Assembly (NCBI GenBank): GCA_031264245.1
Contig: JAISEG010000002.1
Coordinates: forward strand, 124,001 to 188,000
Origin: Oscillospiraceae bacterium
GTDB taxonomy: Bacteria > Bacillota > Clostridia > Oscillospirales > JAAYOS01
Direction of reading: 5' to 3'
DNA: 64,000 bases
The notes under the pieces were generated by a model, which was not told the DNA's origin, did no database searches, and saw only the letters and a list, made by a program, of their open reading frames with translations. Of the stretch, positions 6,863 through 16,087 are shown in pieces; position 1 is the stretch's first letter; each line of letters begins with the position of its first letter. The position numbers were made by a program, and so were the translations under genes.

Positions 6863-9496
6863 ATGCAATATATGGGACTTAACGAAATCAGGGAGAAATT
6901 CCTTTCTTTCTTCGAGAGCAAGGGGCATCTCCGCAAACAGAGCTTTTCCCTCGTACCCGGCGGGGACGCGTCCCTGCTGCTGATAAATTCGGGTATGGCT
7001 CCGTTGAAGCCGTACTTTTCAGGCGAGGTCACTCCGCCGAGGGCGCGGATGACGACCTGCCAGAAGTGTATCCGCACCCCCGATATCGAAAGGGTGGGAA
7101 GGACGTCGCGGCACGGCACCTTTTTCGAGATGCTGGGCAATTTTTCCTTCGGGGACTACTTTAAGCGTGACGCGATAAATTGGGCGTGGGAGTTTTTGAC
7201 CGGGGTGATGGAGATACCCCCGGACCGCCTGCACGTGTCGGTGTTTTACGAGGACGACGAGGCGGCGGATATATGGTTAAACGAGGTGGGTATCGATCCG
7301 TCCCACCTGTCCCGCCTTGGCAAGGAGGACAACTTCTGGGAGATCGGGCAGGGACCCTGCGGACCCGACTCGGAGATATTCTTTGACCGGGGCGCGGAGA
7401 ACGGCTGCGGCAAGCCGGACTGCAAGGTGGGCTGCGACTGCGACCGTTTCGTCGAAATATGGAACCTGGTCTTTACCCAGTTCAACAACGACGGCGCGGG
7501 AAACTACACCCCGCTCAAGAACAAAAATATCGACACCGGCATGGGGCTTGAGCGGCTCGCCTGCACTATGCAGGGGGTCTCGAACCTCTTCGAGGTGGAC
7601 ACCATACAAAATATAATGAAGCACGCCGCGCGTATCGCGGGTGTGGAATACAAAAAGGATGAGAAAACCGACGTCTCGCTCAGGGTTATAACCGACCATA
7701 TACGCTCGACGACGATGCTTGTCTGCGACGGAGTGCTCCCCTCGAACGAGGGCAGGGGTTATGTGCTTCGCCGGCTGCTCAGGCGGGCGGCGAGACACGG
7801 CAAGCTTCTGGGCATAGAGGGACCGTTTTTGAAGGAGCTGAGCGAGACTGTTATAAGCGAGAGCCGCGCCGCGTACCCCGAGCTTGCCGAGAAGCGCGAG
7901 TTCATCCAGAGCGTCATCGCGATGGAGGAGGAACGCTTCCGCCTGACTATCGACGCGGGGATGAAGCTGTTGGCCGACCACATCGCGCGGATAAAGGAAA
8001 GGAACCTGAAGGTTCTGGACGGCGGGGACGCGTTTAAGCTTTACGACACCTACGGCTTCCCCGTCGACCTCACGCTGGAGATACTCAGCGAAAACGGGCT
8101 GGACCTGCTGACCGACAAATTTGAAGAGCTGATGCGGGAGCAGAAAACCCGCGCGCGCGCGGCAAGGGCTTCGCTGGGCGACCTCGGCTGGGCGTCTGTG
8201 GATTTGGGGCTGGACAAGGACTTAAAGACCGAGTTTACCGGCTACACAAGCTTTAAGGAAGCGGCGAGGATACTCGCTATCGTCTCGGACGGGGAGCTCG
8301 CCGCGGTGGCAAGCGACGGACAGACCGTTTCGGTCGTTCTGGACAAGACCCCGTTTTACGCTGAGAGCGGCGGGCAGGTCGCCGACCACGGCAGGATATT
8401 TACAAGCGGCGGAACGCTCGAGGTGTTCGACGTTAAAAAGACAAACGACGGCAAATACGTGCATTCCGGGCGGATGACCGGCGGCAAGCTTGAAACCGGC
8501 GAGGTGTGCGAGGCTGAGATAGACGCGGAGCGCCGCCGGAGGATAGCCCGCGCGCACTCCGCCACCCACCTGCTGCAAAGGGCGCTGAGAAACAACGTTG
8601 GCTCCCATATCGAGCAGGCGGGCTCGCTGGTCGAGCCGGATGAGCTCAGGTTTGACTTTTCCCACTTCCAGGCCCTGTCGGCGGAGGAGCTTGCAAGGGT
8701 GGAGCGGGAGGTCAACGACAGGATACTCGAGGGGCTGACCGTGACGGTCAGCGAAATGCCCATCGGCGAGGCGAAGAAGCTGGGCGCGATGGCGCTGTTC
8801 GGCGAAAAATACGGGGACGTCGTCCGTGTGGTAAAGATGGGGGGGTACTCCACCGAGCTTTGCGGGGGCACACACCTTGACAACACGGCGAAGGTCGGAC
8901 CGTTCAAAATAGTTTCCGAGGCGTCGGTAGCCGCCGGGGTGCGGAGGATAGAGGCGAAGGTCGGCAGCGCGGTGCTCGACGACTACGACAGGCTCAGCAA
9001 TGTGATTCGCGGTGTGGCGGAGCTGCTCAAGACCTCTACGGGCGACCTTCTGATTCGCGCAAGGCAGAGCATGGAGGAGAACCGCCAGCTGAGAAGGGAG
9101 CTTGAAAAGCTCCGGGCGAAGCAGGCGGCGGGCGAGGTCGAGGGGTATCTTGGGGGAGCAAGGGAGATAAACGGGGTCAAGGTCATAACCTTGCATATCA
9201 AGGACGCCGACCCGCAGGCGCTGCGCCAGATGGGCGACTGGCTTCGTGACAAGGAGCCAAACGTCGTCGCGGTCCTGTGCGGCGGCGGCGAAAGGGTGAA
9301 TTTCCTTGCCGTATGCGGAAAAGAAGCCGTTAAGAAGGGCTTTCACGCGGGCAATATCGTCAAAGAGGTCTGCTCCGCGGCGGGCGGCAGCGGCGGCGGG
9401 AAGCCGGACAGCGCAATGGGCGGCGGGAAGGAGCCCGCTCGCGTCTCCGGCGCGCTTGCCATGGTGGACGACCTCGTGCGAGGTGTAAAGGCATAG
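6863..9496 (+). CDS. alaS: Alanyl-tRNA synthetase
   Basis: Charges tRNA-Ala and edits mischarged Ser and Gly. The 877-residue length is full. The N-terminal catalytic domain begins LNEIREKFLSFFESKGH and continues with SLVPGGDASLLLINSGMAPLKPYF. The editing domain has the zinc motif HSATH (about residue 565) and CGGTH (about residue 666). The C-terminal oligomerisation (DHHA1) region ends with GGSGGGKPDSAMGGG. The gene begins a plus-strand run with hinT and comEC directly after it. Confidence 0.97.
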   Translation: MQYMGLNEIREKFLSFFESKGHLRKQSFSLVPGGDASLLLINSGMAPLKPYFSGEVTPPRARMTTCQKCIRTPDIERVGRTSRHGTFFEMLGNFSFGDYFKRDAINWAWEFLTGVMEIPPDRLHVSVFYEDDEAADIWLNEVGIDPSHLSRLGKEDNFWEIGQGPCGPDSEIFFDRGAENGCGKPDCKVGCDCDRFVEIWNLVFTQFNNDGAGNYTPLKNKNIDTGMGLERLACTMQGVSNLFEVDTIQNIMKHAARIAGVEYKKDEKTDVSLRVITDHIRSTTMLVCDGVLPSNEGRGYVLRRLLRRAARHGKLLGIEGPFLKELSETVISESRAAYPELAEKREFIQSVIAMEEERFRLTIDAGMKLLADHIARIKERNLKVLDGGDAFKLYDTYGFPVDLTLEILSENGLDLLTDKFEELMREQKTRARAARASLGDLGWASVDLGLDKDLKTEFTGYTSFKEAARILAIVSDGELAAVASDGQTVSVVLDKTPFYAESGGQVADHGRIFTSGGTLEVFDVKKTNDGKYVHSGRMTGGKLETGEVCEAEIDAERRRRIARAHSATHLLQRALRNNVGSHIEQAGSLVEPDELRFDFSHFQALSAEELARVEREVNDRILEGLTVTVSEMPIGEAKKLGAMALFGEKYGDVVRVVKMGGYSTELCGGTHLDNTAKVGPFKIVSEASVAAGVRRIEAKVGSAVLDDYDRLSNVIRGVAELLKTSTGDLLIRARQSMEENRQLRRELEKLRAKQAAGEVEGYLGGAREINGVKVITLHIKDADPQALRQMGDWLRDKEPNVVAVLCGGGERVNFLAVCGKEAVKKGFHAGNIVKEVCSAAGGSGGGKPDSAMGGGKEPARVSGALAMVDDLVRGVKA

Positions 9497-9557
9497 CGCT
9501 TTATCGCATACTCTAATATCACCAGCTTATTTACCGGCAGAAAGGATGGTCACAAAT

Positions 9558-9899
9558 ATGAGCGATTGCCTGTTTTGCAAAATTATCGGCGGGGAAATCC
9601 CGTCGGCAAAGGTGTATGAGGACGACAGCGTATACGCGTTTAACGACATATCCCCGCAGGCCAAGACGCATATTCTCATCATTCCAAAGACGCATATTGA
9701 CTCCGCCGCCATGGTAACGGGGGAAAATTCAGCCGTTTTGGCGCATATATTTGAGGTCATACCCAAAATCGCCGGGGAAAACGGGCTGGACGGAGGCTTC
9801 CGGGTGATAACAAACGTGGGGGAAAACGGCAGACAGTCTGTAAAGCATCTGCACTTTCACCTGGTGGGCGGCGAGCTGCTCCCGGAAAAGCTGGTATAG
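9558..9899 (+). CDS. hinT: HIT-family nucleotide hydrolase (HinT)
   Basis: Purine nucleoside phosphoramidase-like protein of about 114 residues. It shows the N-terminal CLFCKIIGGEIPS and the histidine triad HLHFHLVGG near the C-terminus. The start at 9558 is preferred because AAAGGA (9541-9546) stands 11 bases before it. The ATG at 9546 overlaps that site. The same AAGGATGGTCACA leader is seen before the hydratase gene at 46,656. comEC starts seven bases after its stop. Confidence 0.93.
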   Translation: MSDCLFCKIIGGEIPSAKVYEDDSVYAFNDISPQAKTHILIIPKTHIDSAAMVTGENSAVLAHIFEVIPKIAGENGLDGGFRVITNVGENGRQSVKHLHFHLVGGELLPEKLV

Positions 9900-9906
9900 C
9901 GGCTTT

Positions 9907-12189
9907 ATGCGTAAGCTTGCCGTGTTCGCGTTTTCCTTTGCCGCCTGTATGCTTCTGGCGGAATATTTACTTGGCGCATGGATAGTTGTCCCCGCTCTCG
10001 CGGCGGGGGCAATTCTGATACCCGTCAAAATTATTGTCCGCACAAAAAGGACAAGCCCGCCCGCCGCGCCGGAAAAGGTCATATCGGTCGCACTGCTTGC
10101 CGTCTGTCTGGGCGGCGTGTGGTGGTGGGGCTACGAAAAGCTGTTTTACTCCCCCGCGGCGGAGCTGTTTGACAGCGCGGGCGTGATAAGGGCGGAGGTC
10201 ATAAGCTACCCGGAGGAGTATTCCTACAGCGCGGGAGTGACGGTGAGACTGAAGGGTGTGTTCGGCAGTCCGCGGGTGAATCTGCGGCTCAAAGAAACAT
10301 ACGACCTAAAGCCGGGGGATGTGATCACCCTCCCGGCTCAGCTGAGCGAGATAGCGCCTGACGGCGGCTTCGACTTTACGCGTTATTACCGCTCCAAGCG
10401 CATATACCTCACAGGCTCCCAGACCGGCGATATCGGGATAGAGAGGGCGGACGGCGTGCCACTTCGCCTGCTGCATGTGTTTGTAAACAGGCGGATGAGC
10501 GACAGGTTTGACCTGCTGTTCGAGGGCGGGGAGCTGGGGCTTGTAAAGGCGCTTACAACGGGAAACACGGGGGAAGTAACCGAGAGCTCAATGCTGTCCT
10601 TCTCAAATACGGGACTCTCCCACATCATCTCGGTTTCCGGTCTGCACATCTCGATAATAGCCGGTTTTGTGCTCGTTTTCTTCAAGAATAAGAGGAAAGC
10701 CGCGATTATCATGGTCGCCTTGATATTTGCCTTCCTGCTTGTCACCGGCGGCGCGGCGTCCACCGCGAGGGCGTGCATTATGCACTCCATCGCCCTTTTG
10801 GGGGTGGCGCTGGGGCGGGACGAGGACCCGCTGAGCGCCTTTGCCGCGGCGCTTCTCATATTGCTTGTCATCTGCCCGTTCGCGGTCACCGACATAGGCT
10901 TACAGCTGAGCTTCCTGTCCACCCTCGGAATACTGCTGTTCGCAACGAAAATTTCGGTGTGGTTTTCCGACGCCGCGTTTAGACGGTGGAGGAAGGGTGT
11001 AAAGCTAAAAAGCTTTATTGCCGGGACGCTTGCGACCACCTTTTCCGCCATGCTGCTCACCGTGCCGGTCACGGCGTTCTACTTTGGAAAGGTGTCGCTC
11101 ATTTCCCCGGCGGCGAACCTGCTGGTGCTCTGGTTTGTGTCCCCCGCCCTGCTGCTGGGGCTTGTATGCGTGGCGGCCTCGTTTATAAGTATGCCGCTTG
11201 CCTCGGTAATCGCATGGGTGACCCGGCTGCTGCTCTCCTACATAATCGTTGTTCCCGAGTTTCTCACACGGCTTCCCTATTCCGTGATATACACCTCCGA
11301 GCCGTACGCGGTCTTGTGGATAGCCGCCGCGTATGCCGTAATCGCGGTGTGGGGCTTTGCGAAAAGGGAGAAGCCCCGGGGCAAGCTCTGTGTCTCCGCC
11401 GCCTTGGTCATGCTTGTAATAGCGCTTGTATTTACCGGCCTTTCCCGGAGATCGGGCGAGCTTACAATAACGGTGCTTGATGTGGGTCAGGGGCAATCGG
11501 TCGCGGCGTTTTCCGGCGGCGGCACGGTTCTGATAGACTGCGGCGGGAACAAGTGGAACGGCGCGGGAAACGTGGCGGCGGAGTACCTTCTGGCGCACAA
11601 CAGGGGCACGGTGGATTTGCTGATGCTCACTCACTTTCACGCCGACCACACAAACGGCGTCGAGGACCTTTTGAAGTTTATAGCTGTAAAGGCGGCGGCT
11701 ATTCCGGATACCCCCGCAGGCGAGGCGGATATCATGGAGGCATACCTGGAGGACGCGGGGGTCGAGGTGATCAGAATAAGCGAGAACACAGAGATACCCT
11801 TCGGCTCCGCCATTCTCACAATCTTCCGCCCTGTGGCTAAAAGCGGCGAAAATGAACAGGGAATATGCGCGCTCCTCCGTACCGGCGACTTTGAGGCGCT
11901 TTGCACCGGGGATATAAGCTCCGCTTCCGAATATATCCTTGTCGAGCGGGAGGACTTGCCCGACGCGGAGCTGTTGATCTGCGGGCATCACGGGTCGGCG
12001 AATTCGACCTCCGCCCTGCTTCTTGAGACAATAACGCCGGAAATCGCCGCGATTTCGGTAGGAAAGAACAGCTACGGGCATCCCACCGGGAAAACGCTGG
12101 CACGACTGGCGGAAGCCGGCTGCGAGATATACAGAACCGACACGGGAGGCCACCTGACCGTGACGGTGACGGGCGGCCGGGTAAAATAG
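9907..12189 (+). CDS. comEC: ComEC/Rec2 DNA-uptake channel
   Basis: Membrane protein that carries single-stranded DNA into the cell during natural transformation. At 760 residues it has the full three-part layout: an N-terminal DUF4131/OB-like region with two membrane segments (1-200), the multi-spanning competence domain (about 200-500) with HIISVSGLHISIIAGFV, and a C-terminal metallo-beta-lactamase domain (from about 510) with LDVGQGQS and the metal motif HFHADHTNG (about residue 577), then GHHGSANS. No other com genes are in the window, so competence cannot be inferred from this gene alone. The gene ends in a long imperfect hairpin. Confidence 0.95.
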   Translation: MRKLAVFAFSFAACMLLAEYLLGAWIVVPALAAGAILIPVKIIVRTKRTSPPAAPEKVISVALLAVCLGGVWWWGYEKLFYSPAAELFDSAGVIRAEVISYPEEYSYSAGVTVRLKGVFGSPRVNLRLKETYDLKPGDVITLPAQLSEIAPDGGFDFTRYYRSKRIYLTGSQTGDIGIERADGVPLRLLHVFVNRRMSDRFDLLFEGGELGLVKALTTGNTGEVTESSMLSFSNTGLSHIISVSGLHISIIAGFVLVFFKNKRKAAIIMVALIFAFLLVTGGAASTARACIMHSIALLGVALGRDEDPLSAFAAALLILLVICPFAVTDIGLQLSFLSTLGILLFATKISVWFSDAAFRRWRKGVKLKSFIAGTLATTFSAMLLTVPVTAFYFGKVSLISPAANLLVLWFVSPALLLGLVCVAASFISMPLASVIAWVTRLLLSYIIVVPEFLTRLPYSVIYTSEPYAVLWIAAAYAVIAVWGFAKREKPRGKLCVSAALVMLVIALVFTGLSRRSGELTITVLDVGQGQSVAAFSGGGTVLIDCGGNKWNGAGNVAAEYLLAHNRGTVDLLMLTHFHADHTNGVEDLLKFIAVKAAAIPDTPAGEADIMEAYLEDAGVEVIRISENTEIPFGSAILTIFRPVAKSGENEQGICALLRTGDFEALCTGDISSASEYILVEREDLPDAELLICGHHGSANSTSALLLETITPEIAAISVGKNSYGHPTGKTLARLAEAGCEIYRTDTGGHLTVTVTGGRVK

Positions 12190-12232
12190 ACCTTATGCAA
12201 GCTCACTTTGTGAGCTTTGCATTAAAGTCTAT
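12186..12232 (+). terminator. Imperfect stem-loop after comEC
   Basis: Inner stem GCTCAC/GTGAGC with loop TTT is extended outwards through TGCAA/TTGCA and ATAGAC/GTCTAT with small mismatches. It begins at the comEC stop. There is no clear T-run, so it could be a weak terminator or an RNA-stabilising hairpin. Confidence 0.5.
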
Positions 12233-12283
12233 CCGGGACACACACGACACAAAACAGGACACATTCCGGGGAGGTGAAAATAA

Positions 12284-13378
12284 ATGCCGCCTGAAAAGAA
12301 ACGGGACACGCTGGCTATCCTTAAGGACGACCTGAAATCGGGAAATATCGGCAGCCTATATATCTTCCATGGGGAGGAGAAATATTTAAGCGAGCACTAT
12401 CTGGGGCTTATGAAAACCGCGCTCATCAGCGAGGATATGCAGCAGTTCAACCTCTTTTCCTTCGACGGGAAGGGGCTTGACCCGGACAGCTTTGTCGACG
12501 CTCTGGAGAGCGCGCCCATGTTTGCCGAGAGAAAGCTCGTCATAGTGACCGATTTGGACGTATATAAAGCGCCCGCCGCGCTGAAAAACACGCTGGAGGC
12601 GGCGCTGGAGGACATTCCGGAGTACACCTGCCTCGTTTTCGTGTACGACTCGCTGGAGTACAAGACGGACGCGCGGGCGAAAATACACAGGATAATCAAG
12701 GAGTACGCCCGGGTCATCGAATTTCCCATTCAGGAGAGCCGGGATTTGATCTCCTGGCTTAAACGCAGGTTTAAGGTCCACAATAAGCTTATAGACAACA
12801 GTACCGCGGAGTATATGCTGTTCATATGCGGAAAATCGATGACCGCGCTTATAAACGAGGTGGAAAAGGTCGGCGCGTACTCCTCCGGCGGGTCGGTAAC
12901 ACGGCAGGACATCGACGCGATATGTACGCCGGTGCTTGACGCGGTGGTGTACGACATGACGGACAGCATAGCGGAGGGGCGCTTCGACCAAGCGTTTAAG
13001 CTGCTTGACGAATTGAACGCCATGCGCAGCGAGCCTATAGTGATACTCGCGGCTATAGGCAGGCAGATGCGCCAGCTCCTCTGCGCCAGGGAGGCCATTG
13101 ACTGCGGGGGAATCGCCTCCGCCGCGAAACATCCGGGTTCGGTCGGCAATAATTGGGGCGGCGGCGCGGAGGATCTCTTTATGACCGCGGCGTCGCTCAG
13201 CTCCAGATACATAGCGGGCAAGGTCATGTCCCTTGCAAGGCGCAAACCGGCGGAGTGGTACGCGGAGGCGTGCAGGCTGTGTATCGAGTGTGACTACGAT
13301 ATAAAAACCTCGGCCGGGGGCGGCGTCGACCTGTTGAAAACAATGCTGCTGCGCCTGTCCGAAAGCAATGGCAAGTGA
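12284..13378 (+). CDS. holA: DNA polymerase III delta subunit
   Basis: Clamp-loader wrench that opens the beta sliding clamp. The 364-residue protein shows the family N-terminus GNIGSLYIFHGEEKYLSEHYL, where a degenerate P-loop stands (delta has no ATPase), then domain II with LVFVYDSLEYKTDAR and the C-terminal collar region. GGGGAGGTG lies before the ATG. comEC followed by holA is a common order in Firmicutes. The toprim gene begins 11 bases downstream. Confidence 0.93.
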   Translation: MPPEKKRDTLAILKDDLKSGNIGSLYIFHGEEKYLSEHYLGLMKTALISEDMQQFNLFSFDGKGLDPDSFVDALESAPMFAERKLVIVTDLDVYKAPAALKNTLEAALEDIPEYTCLVFVYDSLEYKTDARAKIHRIIKEYARVIEFPIQESRDLISWLKRRFKVHNKLIDNSTAEYMLFICGKSMTALINEVEKVGAYSSGGSVTRQDIDAICTPVLDAVVYDMTDSIAEGRFDQAFKLLDELNAMRSEPIVILAAIGRQMRQLLCAREAIDCGGIASAAKHPGSVGNNWGGGAEDLFMTAASLSSRYIAGKVMSLARRKPAEWYAEACRLCIECDYDIKTSAGGGVDLLKTMLLRLSESNGK

Positions 13379-13388
13379 GTGAAAGTGA

Positions 13389-14006
13389 ATGAGTGATAAC
13401 AAAAAGAAGAGGATAAAGGAAGTCATTATCTGCGAGGGGCGCTACGACAAGAATACTATTTTGCAGGTTGTGGACACATCGGTCATCGAGACAAGGGGCT
13501 TTTCGGTTTTTACCGACAAAAAGCTTGTGAATTTCATCCGCGGGCTCGCCGAAAAGAGAGGGATCATCATACTGACCGACAGCGATTCGGCGGGGTTTTT
13601 GATAAGAAACTATTTGAAGGGGGTCATCCCGAAGGAGCATATAAAGCACGCCTACATACCAAGCGTAGACGGCAAGGAAAAGCGAAAGCGGGAGGGATCG
13701 GCGGAGGGCAAGCTCGGAGTCGAGGGGATGCCGCCCGAGGTGATACTTGAGGCGCTGAGAACGGCTGGTGCGGAGTTTATCGGCGGGGACACGCCGGTTA
13801 AGGGCTGTGAAATTTCATTTTCCGACATGTATGAGGCGGGGCTGTCCGGCTCCCCCAACAGCGCGGTGAAGCGTAAGGCGCTGTTGAAAAGGCTGGGACT
13901 TCCCGAGTACATTTCCGCCTCCGCCATGGCGGAGCTTATTGGGGCAATGCTTACAAGAGAGGAATTTTTTGCCGCCGCGGAGGAAATTGGGAAGAATATA
14001 AGCTGA
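13389..14006 (+). CDS. Toprim-domain protein with DUF4093 (RNase M5-like)
   Basis: A 205-residue protein. The toprim fold is shown by EVIICEGRYDKNTI (catalytic Glu) and ILTDSDSAGFLIRNYL (DxD). The second half matches the DUF4093 type found with toprim in Clostridia. The family relates to RNase M5 (RnmV), which matures 5S rRNA, but clostridial genomes often carry this form in addition to a standard rnmV, so the exact role is uncertain. It is almost certainly cotranscribed with holA (11-base gap). Confidence 0.8.
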   Translation: MSDNKKKRIKEVIICEGRYDKNTILQVVDTSVIETRGFSVFTDKKLVNFIRGLAEKRGIIILTDSDSAGFLIRNYLKGVIPKEHIKHAYIPSVDGKEKRKREGSAEGKLGVEGMPPEVILEALRTAGAEFIGGDTPVKGCEISFSDMYEAGLSGSPNSAVKRKALLKRLGLPEYISASAMAELIGAMLTREEFFAAAEEIGKNIS

Positions 14007-14061
14007 TATACCAATTTGCATTACCATAGACTTCAAATTGCTGTATGATCCGCAATAATCT

Positions 14062-14090
14062 TTGACTTGACAGTGATAATAGTATATAAT
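14062..14090 (+). promoter_or_regulatory. Predicted sigma-A promoter of smpB
   Basis: TTGACT at 14062-14067 and a perfect TATAAT at 14085-14090 are 17 bases apart. Transcription would start near 14097, about 87 bases before smpB. Confidence 0.75.
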
Positions 14091-14183
14091 ACGTTATTGC
14101 GGAGGTTAAACGCCCGGCTTTTGCGGTACAATGTTATTTTATAAACTAAAAAAATTGCTTAAAAAAGTAGGAGGAAAGCTTAA

Positions 14184-14642
14184 ATGTCAGGCATCAAAAA
14201 AGTAGCGTCAAACAGAAAAGCTTTTCACGACTACTTTATCGAAGAAAAGTACGAGGCGGGAATCGAGCTTTATGGAACGGAAGTAAAATCGGTGCGGATG
14301 GGCACGCTTAACCTTAAGGACGCCTATTGCTCGGTTAAGGACGGTGAGCTTTTTGTAAGGCAGCTGCATATAAGCCCGTACGAGAAAGGGAATATTTTTA
14401 ACAGCGATCCCCTAAGGGTGAGAAGGCTGCTTATGCACAAGAGGGAGATTTCAAAGCTGCACGGCAAGGTGCAGAAGGAGGGCTACGCTATCGTACCTAT
14501 CTCTGTATATCTGAAGGGTCCGTACGTAAAAATTGAGGTGGCGCTTGCAAAGGGAAAGAAATTGCATGACAAGCGTGACGCCGCCAAGGAAAAGGACGCG
14601 AGCAGAGAAATGGACAAGGCGATAAAGGAAAAAAACAGGTAA
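14184..14642 (+). CDS. smpB: SsrA-binding protein SmpB
   Basis: Partner of tmRNA in rescue of stalled ribosomes. The 152-residue protein begins with VASNRKAFHDYFIEEKYEAGIELYGTEVKSVR, where GTEVKS is the family signature, and ends in the basic tail DKRDAAKEKDASREMDKAIKE that enters the mRNA channel. AGGAGGAAAG precedes the ATG. It has its own promoter. ssrA lies 0.9 kb downstream, with a cyclophilin gene between. Confidence 0.97.
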   Translation: MSGIKKVASNRKAFHDYFIEEKYEAGIELYGTEVKSVRMGTLNLKDAYCSVKDGELFVRQLHISPYEKGNIFNSDPLRVRRLLMHKREISKLHGKVQKEGYAIVPISVYLKGPYVKIEVALAKGKKLHDKRDAAKEKDASREMDKAIKEKNR

Positions 14643-14646
14643 AATT

Positions 14647-14722
14647 GTGCTAAAGCAATGTGCTAAAGCACATTTGAAGAAACCCATAACAATGTGCTAA
14701 AGCACATAGCGCTAAAGCACAT
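14647..14722 (+). repeat. Four copies of a GTGCTAAAGCAC short palindrome
   Basis: Copies lie at 14647-14657 (partial), 14658-14673, 14692-14707 and 14709-14722 (first base changed). Two are exact 16-base palindromes ATGTGCTAAAGCACAT. They fill the smpB-cyclophilin gap and end just before the cyclophilin ribosome binding site. Confidence 0.8.
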
Positions 14723-14745
14723 AGAAGAAGAGGTAGCATACAGGT

Positions 14746-15480
14746 ATGAGAAAAAGCGTGGTATTGTTTTTAGCGGCTGTTTTAGCGGTTATAGCGTCAG
14801 GCTGTTCCCTGTTTGGTATTGGGATCCCCGGCAGCGCAATTGGAATAATCGGCGGCGCGGACGGACCTACGGCAATACTTGCCACAGATAAAGCAAATGA
14901 TGGAACAAAAAATGAAAACGAGGTGGACGACATGCAAAATCCGGTAGTTACAATAGAAATGGAAAACGGCGGGAAGATAGTTATAGAGCTGTATCCCGAC
15001 AAAGCGGAAAACACCGTAAATAACTTTATCTCTCTTATAAACAAGGGCTTCTACGACGGAGTTATTTTCCATCGTGTTATACCCGGTTTTATGATACAGG
15101 GCGGCGACCCTGACGGAACAGGGATGGGCGGACCCGGATACACTATAAAGGGTGAGTTTGCCAACAACGGGCATACGGTCAACGACATCACACATGACCG
15201 CGGCGTCATCTCGATGGCAAGAAAGGGCAATCCATACAACCCCGCCTCGGCGTATGACACGGCGGGCAGCCAGTTCTTTATAATGACCGAGCTGTCGCCG
15301 CATCTTGACAACGACTATGCCGCCTTTGGCATGGTAACCGAAGGGATGGAGGTTGTGGATGAAATTGTATCGGCGGACAGGAACAGCTCAGATAAACCGT
15401 TACAGGATCAGAAAATCAAGACAGTTACAGTAGAGACCTTCGGCGCAGAATACAGCGAACCGGAAACCATTGCCGAATAA
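14746..15480 (+). CDS. Cyclophilin-type peptidyl-prolyl isomerase lipoprotein
   Basis: A 244-residue exported isomerase. Residues 1-20 are a lipoprotein signal with lipobox VIASGC (Cys20). A linker (about 20-60) contains IGIIGGADGPTAI, a string otherwise typical of the beta subunit of sodium-pumping decarboxylases. From about residue 65 follows the cyclophilin core: FYDGVIFHRVIPGFMIQGGD with the active-site Arg, GSQFFIM and FGMVTEGMEVVD. It probably acts on the outer face of the membrane to help fold exported proteins. AGAAGAGGT precedes the ATG. Confidence 0.92.
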   Translation: MRKSVVLFLAAVLAVIASGCSLFGIGIPGSAIGIIGGADGPTAILATDKANDGTKNENEVDDMQNPVVTIEMENGGKIVIELYPDKAENTVNNFISLINKGFYDGVIFHRVIPGFMIQGGDPDGTGMGGPGYTIKGEFANNGHTVNDITHDRGVISMARKGNPYNPASAYDTAGSQFFIMTELSPHLDNDYAAFGMVTEGMEVVDEIVSADRNSSDKPLQDQKIKTVTVETFGAEYSEPETIAE

Positions 15481-15490
15481 AGCGTTTAAT

Positions 15491-15521
15491 GCTGGGCAAA
15501 CGGTAAAGCTGTTTGCCCGGC
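15491..15521 (+). terminator. Stem-loop after the cyclophilin gene
   Basis: GGGCAAAC (15494-15501) pairs with GTTTGCCC (15511-15518), extended by flanking G-C and G-T pairs. It lies between the cyclophilin stop and ssrA; the following sequence is A/T-rich but not a strict T-run. Confidence 0.5.
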
Positions 15522-15541
15522 GATAATAATAGCAATAATAT

Positions 15542-15907
15542 GGGGGCGTACCGGTTTCGACGGGGATGCCGGGGTATGATAAGCGGGTCGTGGCGCCATT
15601 ACACGTTAAAAGGGCAACCTTTATAAATTAAGTAACGAAAATAATTTCGCTTACGCTGCCTAATTAGGCGGCCGTTCGACCCGGGAGTACCACGGCCCGG
15701 GCTCGGGCGTCGATTAGTGGTGAACGTGCCTATCGCGTCCTCGGACGCGTCGCAAAGCTTTGAGCATAGGCATGAATTATGAAGCTACCGAATCTTTCAG
15801 TCCGCCGGCAGACGGTTAGATAAGGGAATTTAAATTGTCGGCTGCACCCGGAGAAAATCATACGGAAGTATTTTCGGACAGGGGTTCAACTCCCCTCGCC
15901 TCCACCA
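15542..15907 (+). ncRNA. ssrA: tmRNA (transfer-messenger RNA)
   Basis: Rescues stalled ribosomes together with SmpB. The 5' end GGGGGCGTACCGGTTTCGACGG is the conserved tRNA-like start, and its first seven bases pair with CGCCTCC at 15897-15903, including a G-U at the third pair as in tRNA-Ala. The T-arm GGGGTTCAACTCCCC is followed by encoded CCA (15905-15907). The tag frame ends at TAA 15661-15663 and reads ...SNENNFAYAA; from GGC 15613 it would be GNLYKLSNENNFAYAA. The resume codon is inferred, because the frame upstream is closed by TAA at 15607. Confidence 0.95.
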
Positions 15908-15976
15908 AAGTCATCGCTGGCCGAACACCAGGCGAGACGATAATCGTCTTCCCGTATGGCGTCGTGCTGGCGTTAG

Positions 15977-16017
15977 AAATACCGAGCAAGCGTTGAGCCT
16001 GCTCGGTATTTTCATTT
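15977..16017 (+). terminator. Terminator-like stem-loop downstream of ssrA
   Basis: AAATACCGAGC (15977-15987) pairs exactly with GCTCGGTATTT (16001-16011), followed by TTCATTTT. It lies 70 bases after the tmRNA CCA end and probably ends the primary transcript before 3' trimming. Confidence 0.65.
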
Positions 16018-16087
16018 TGACTCAGTTATGTTATAATATCATTATTCTCATACGTCAATTTAATGTTGTCAATGGAATGGTTTGTTT

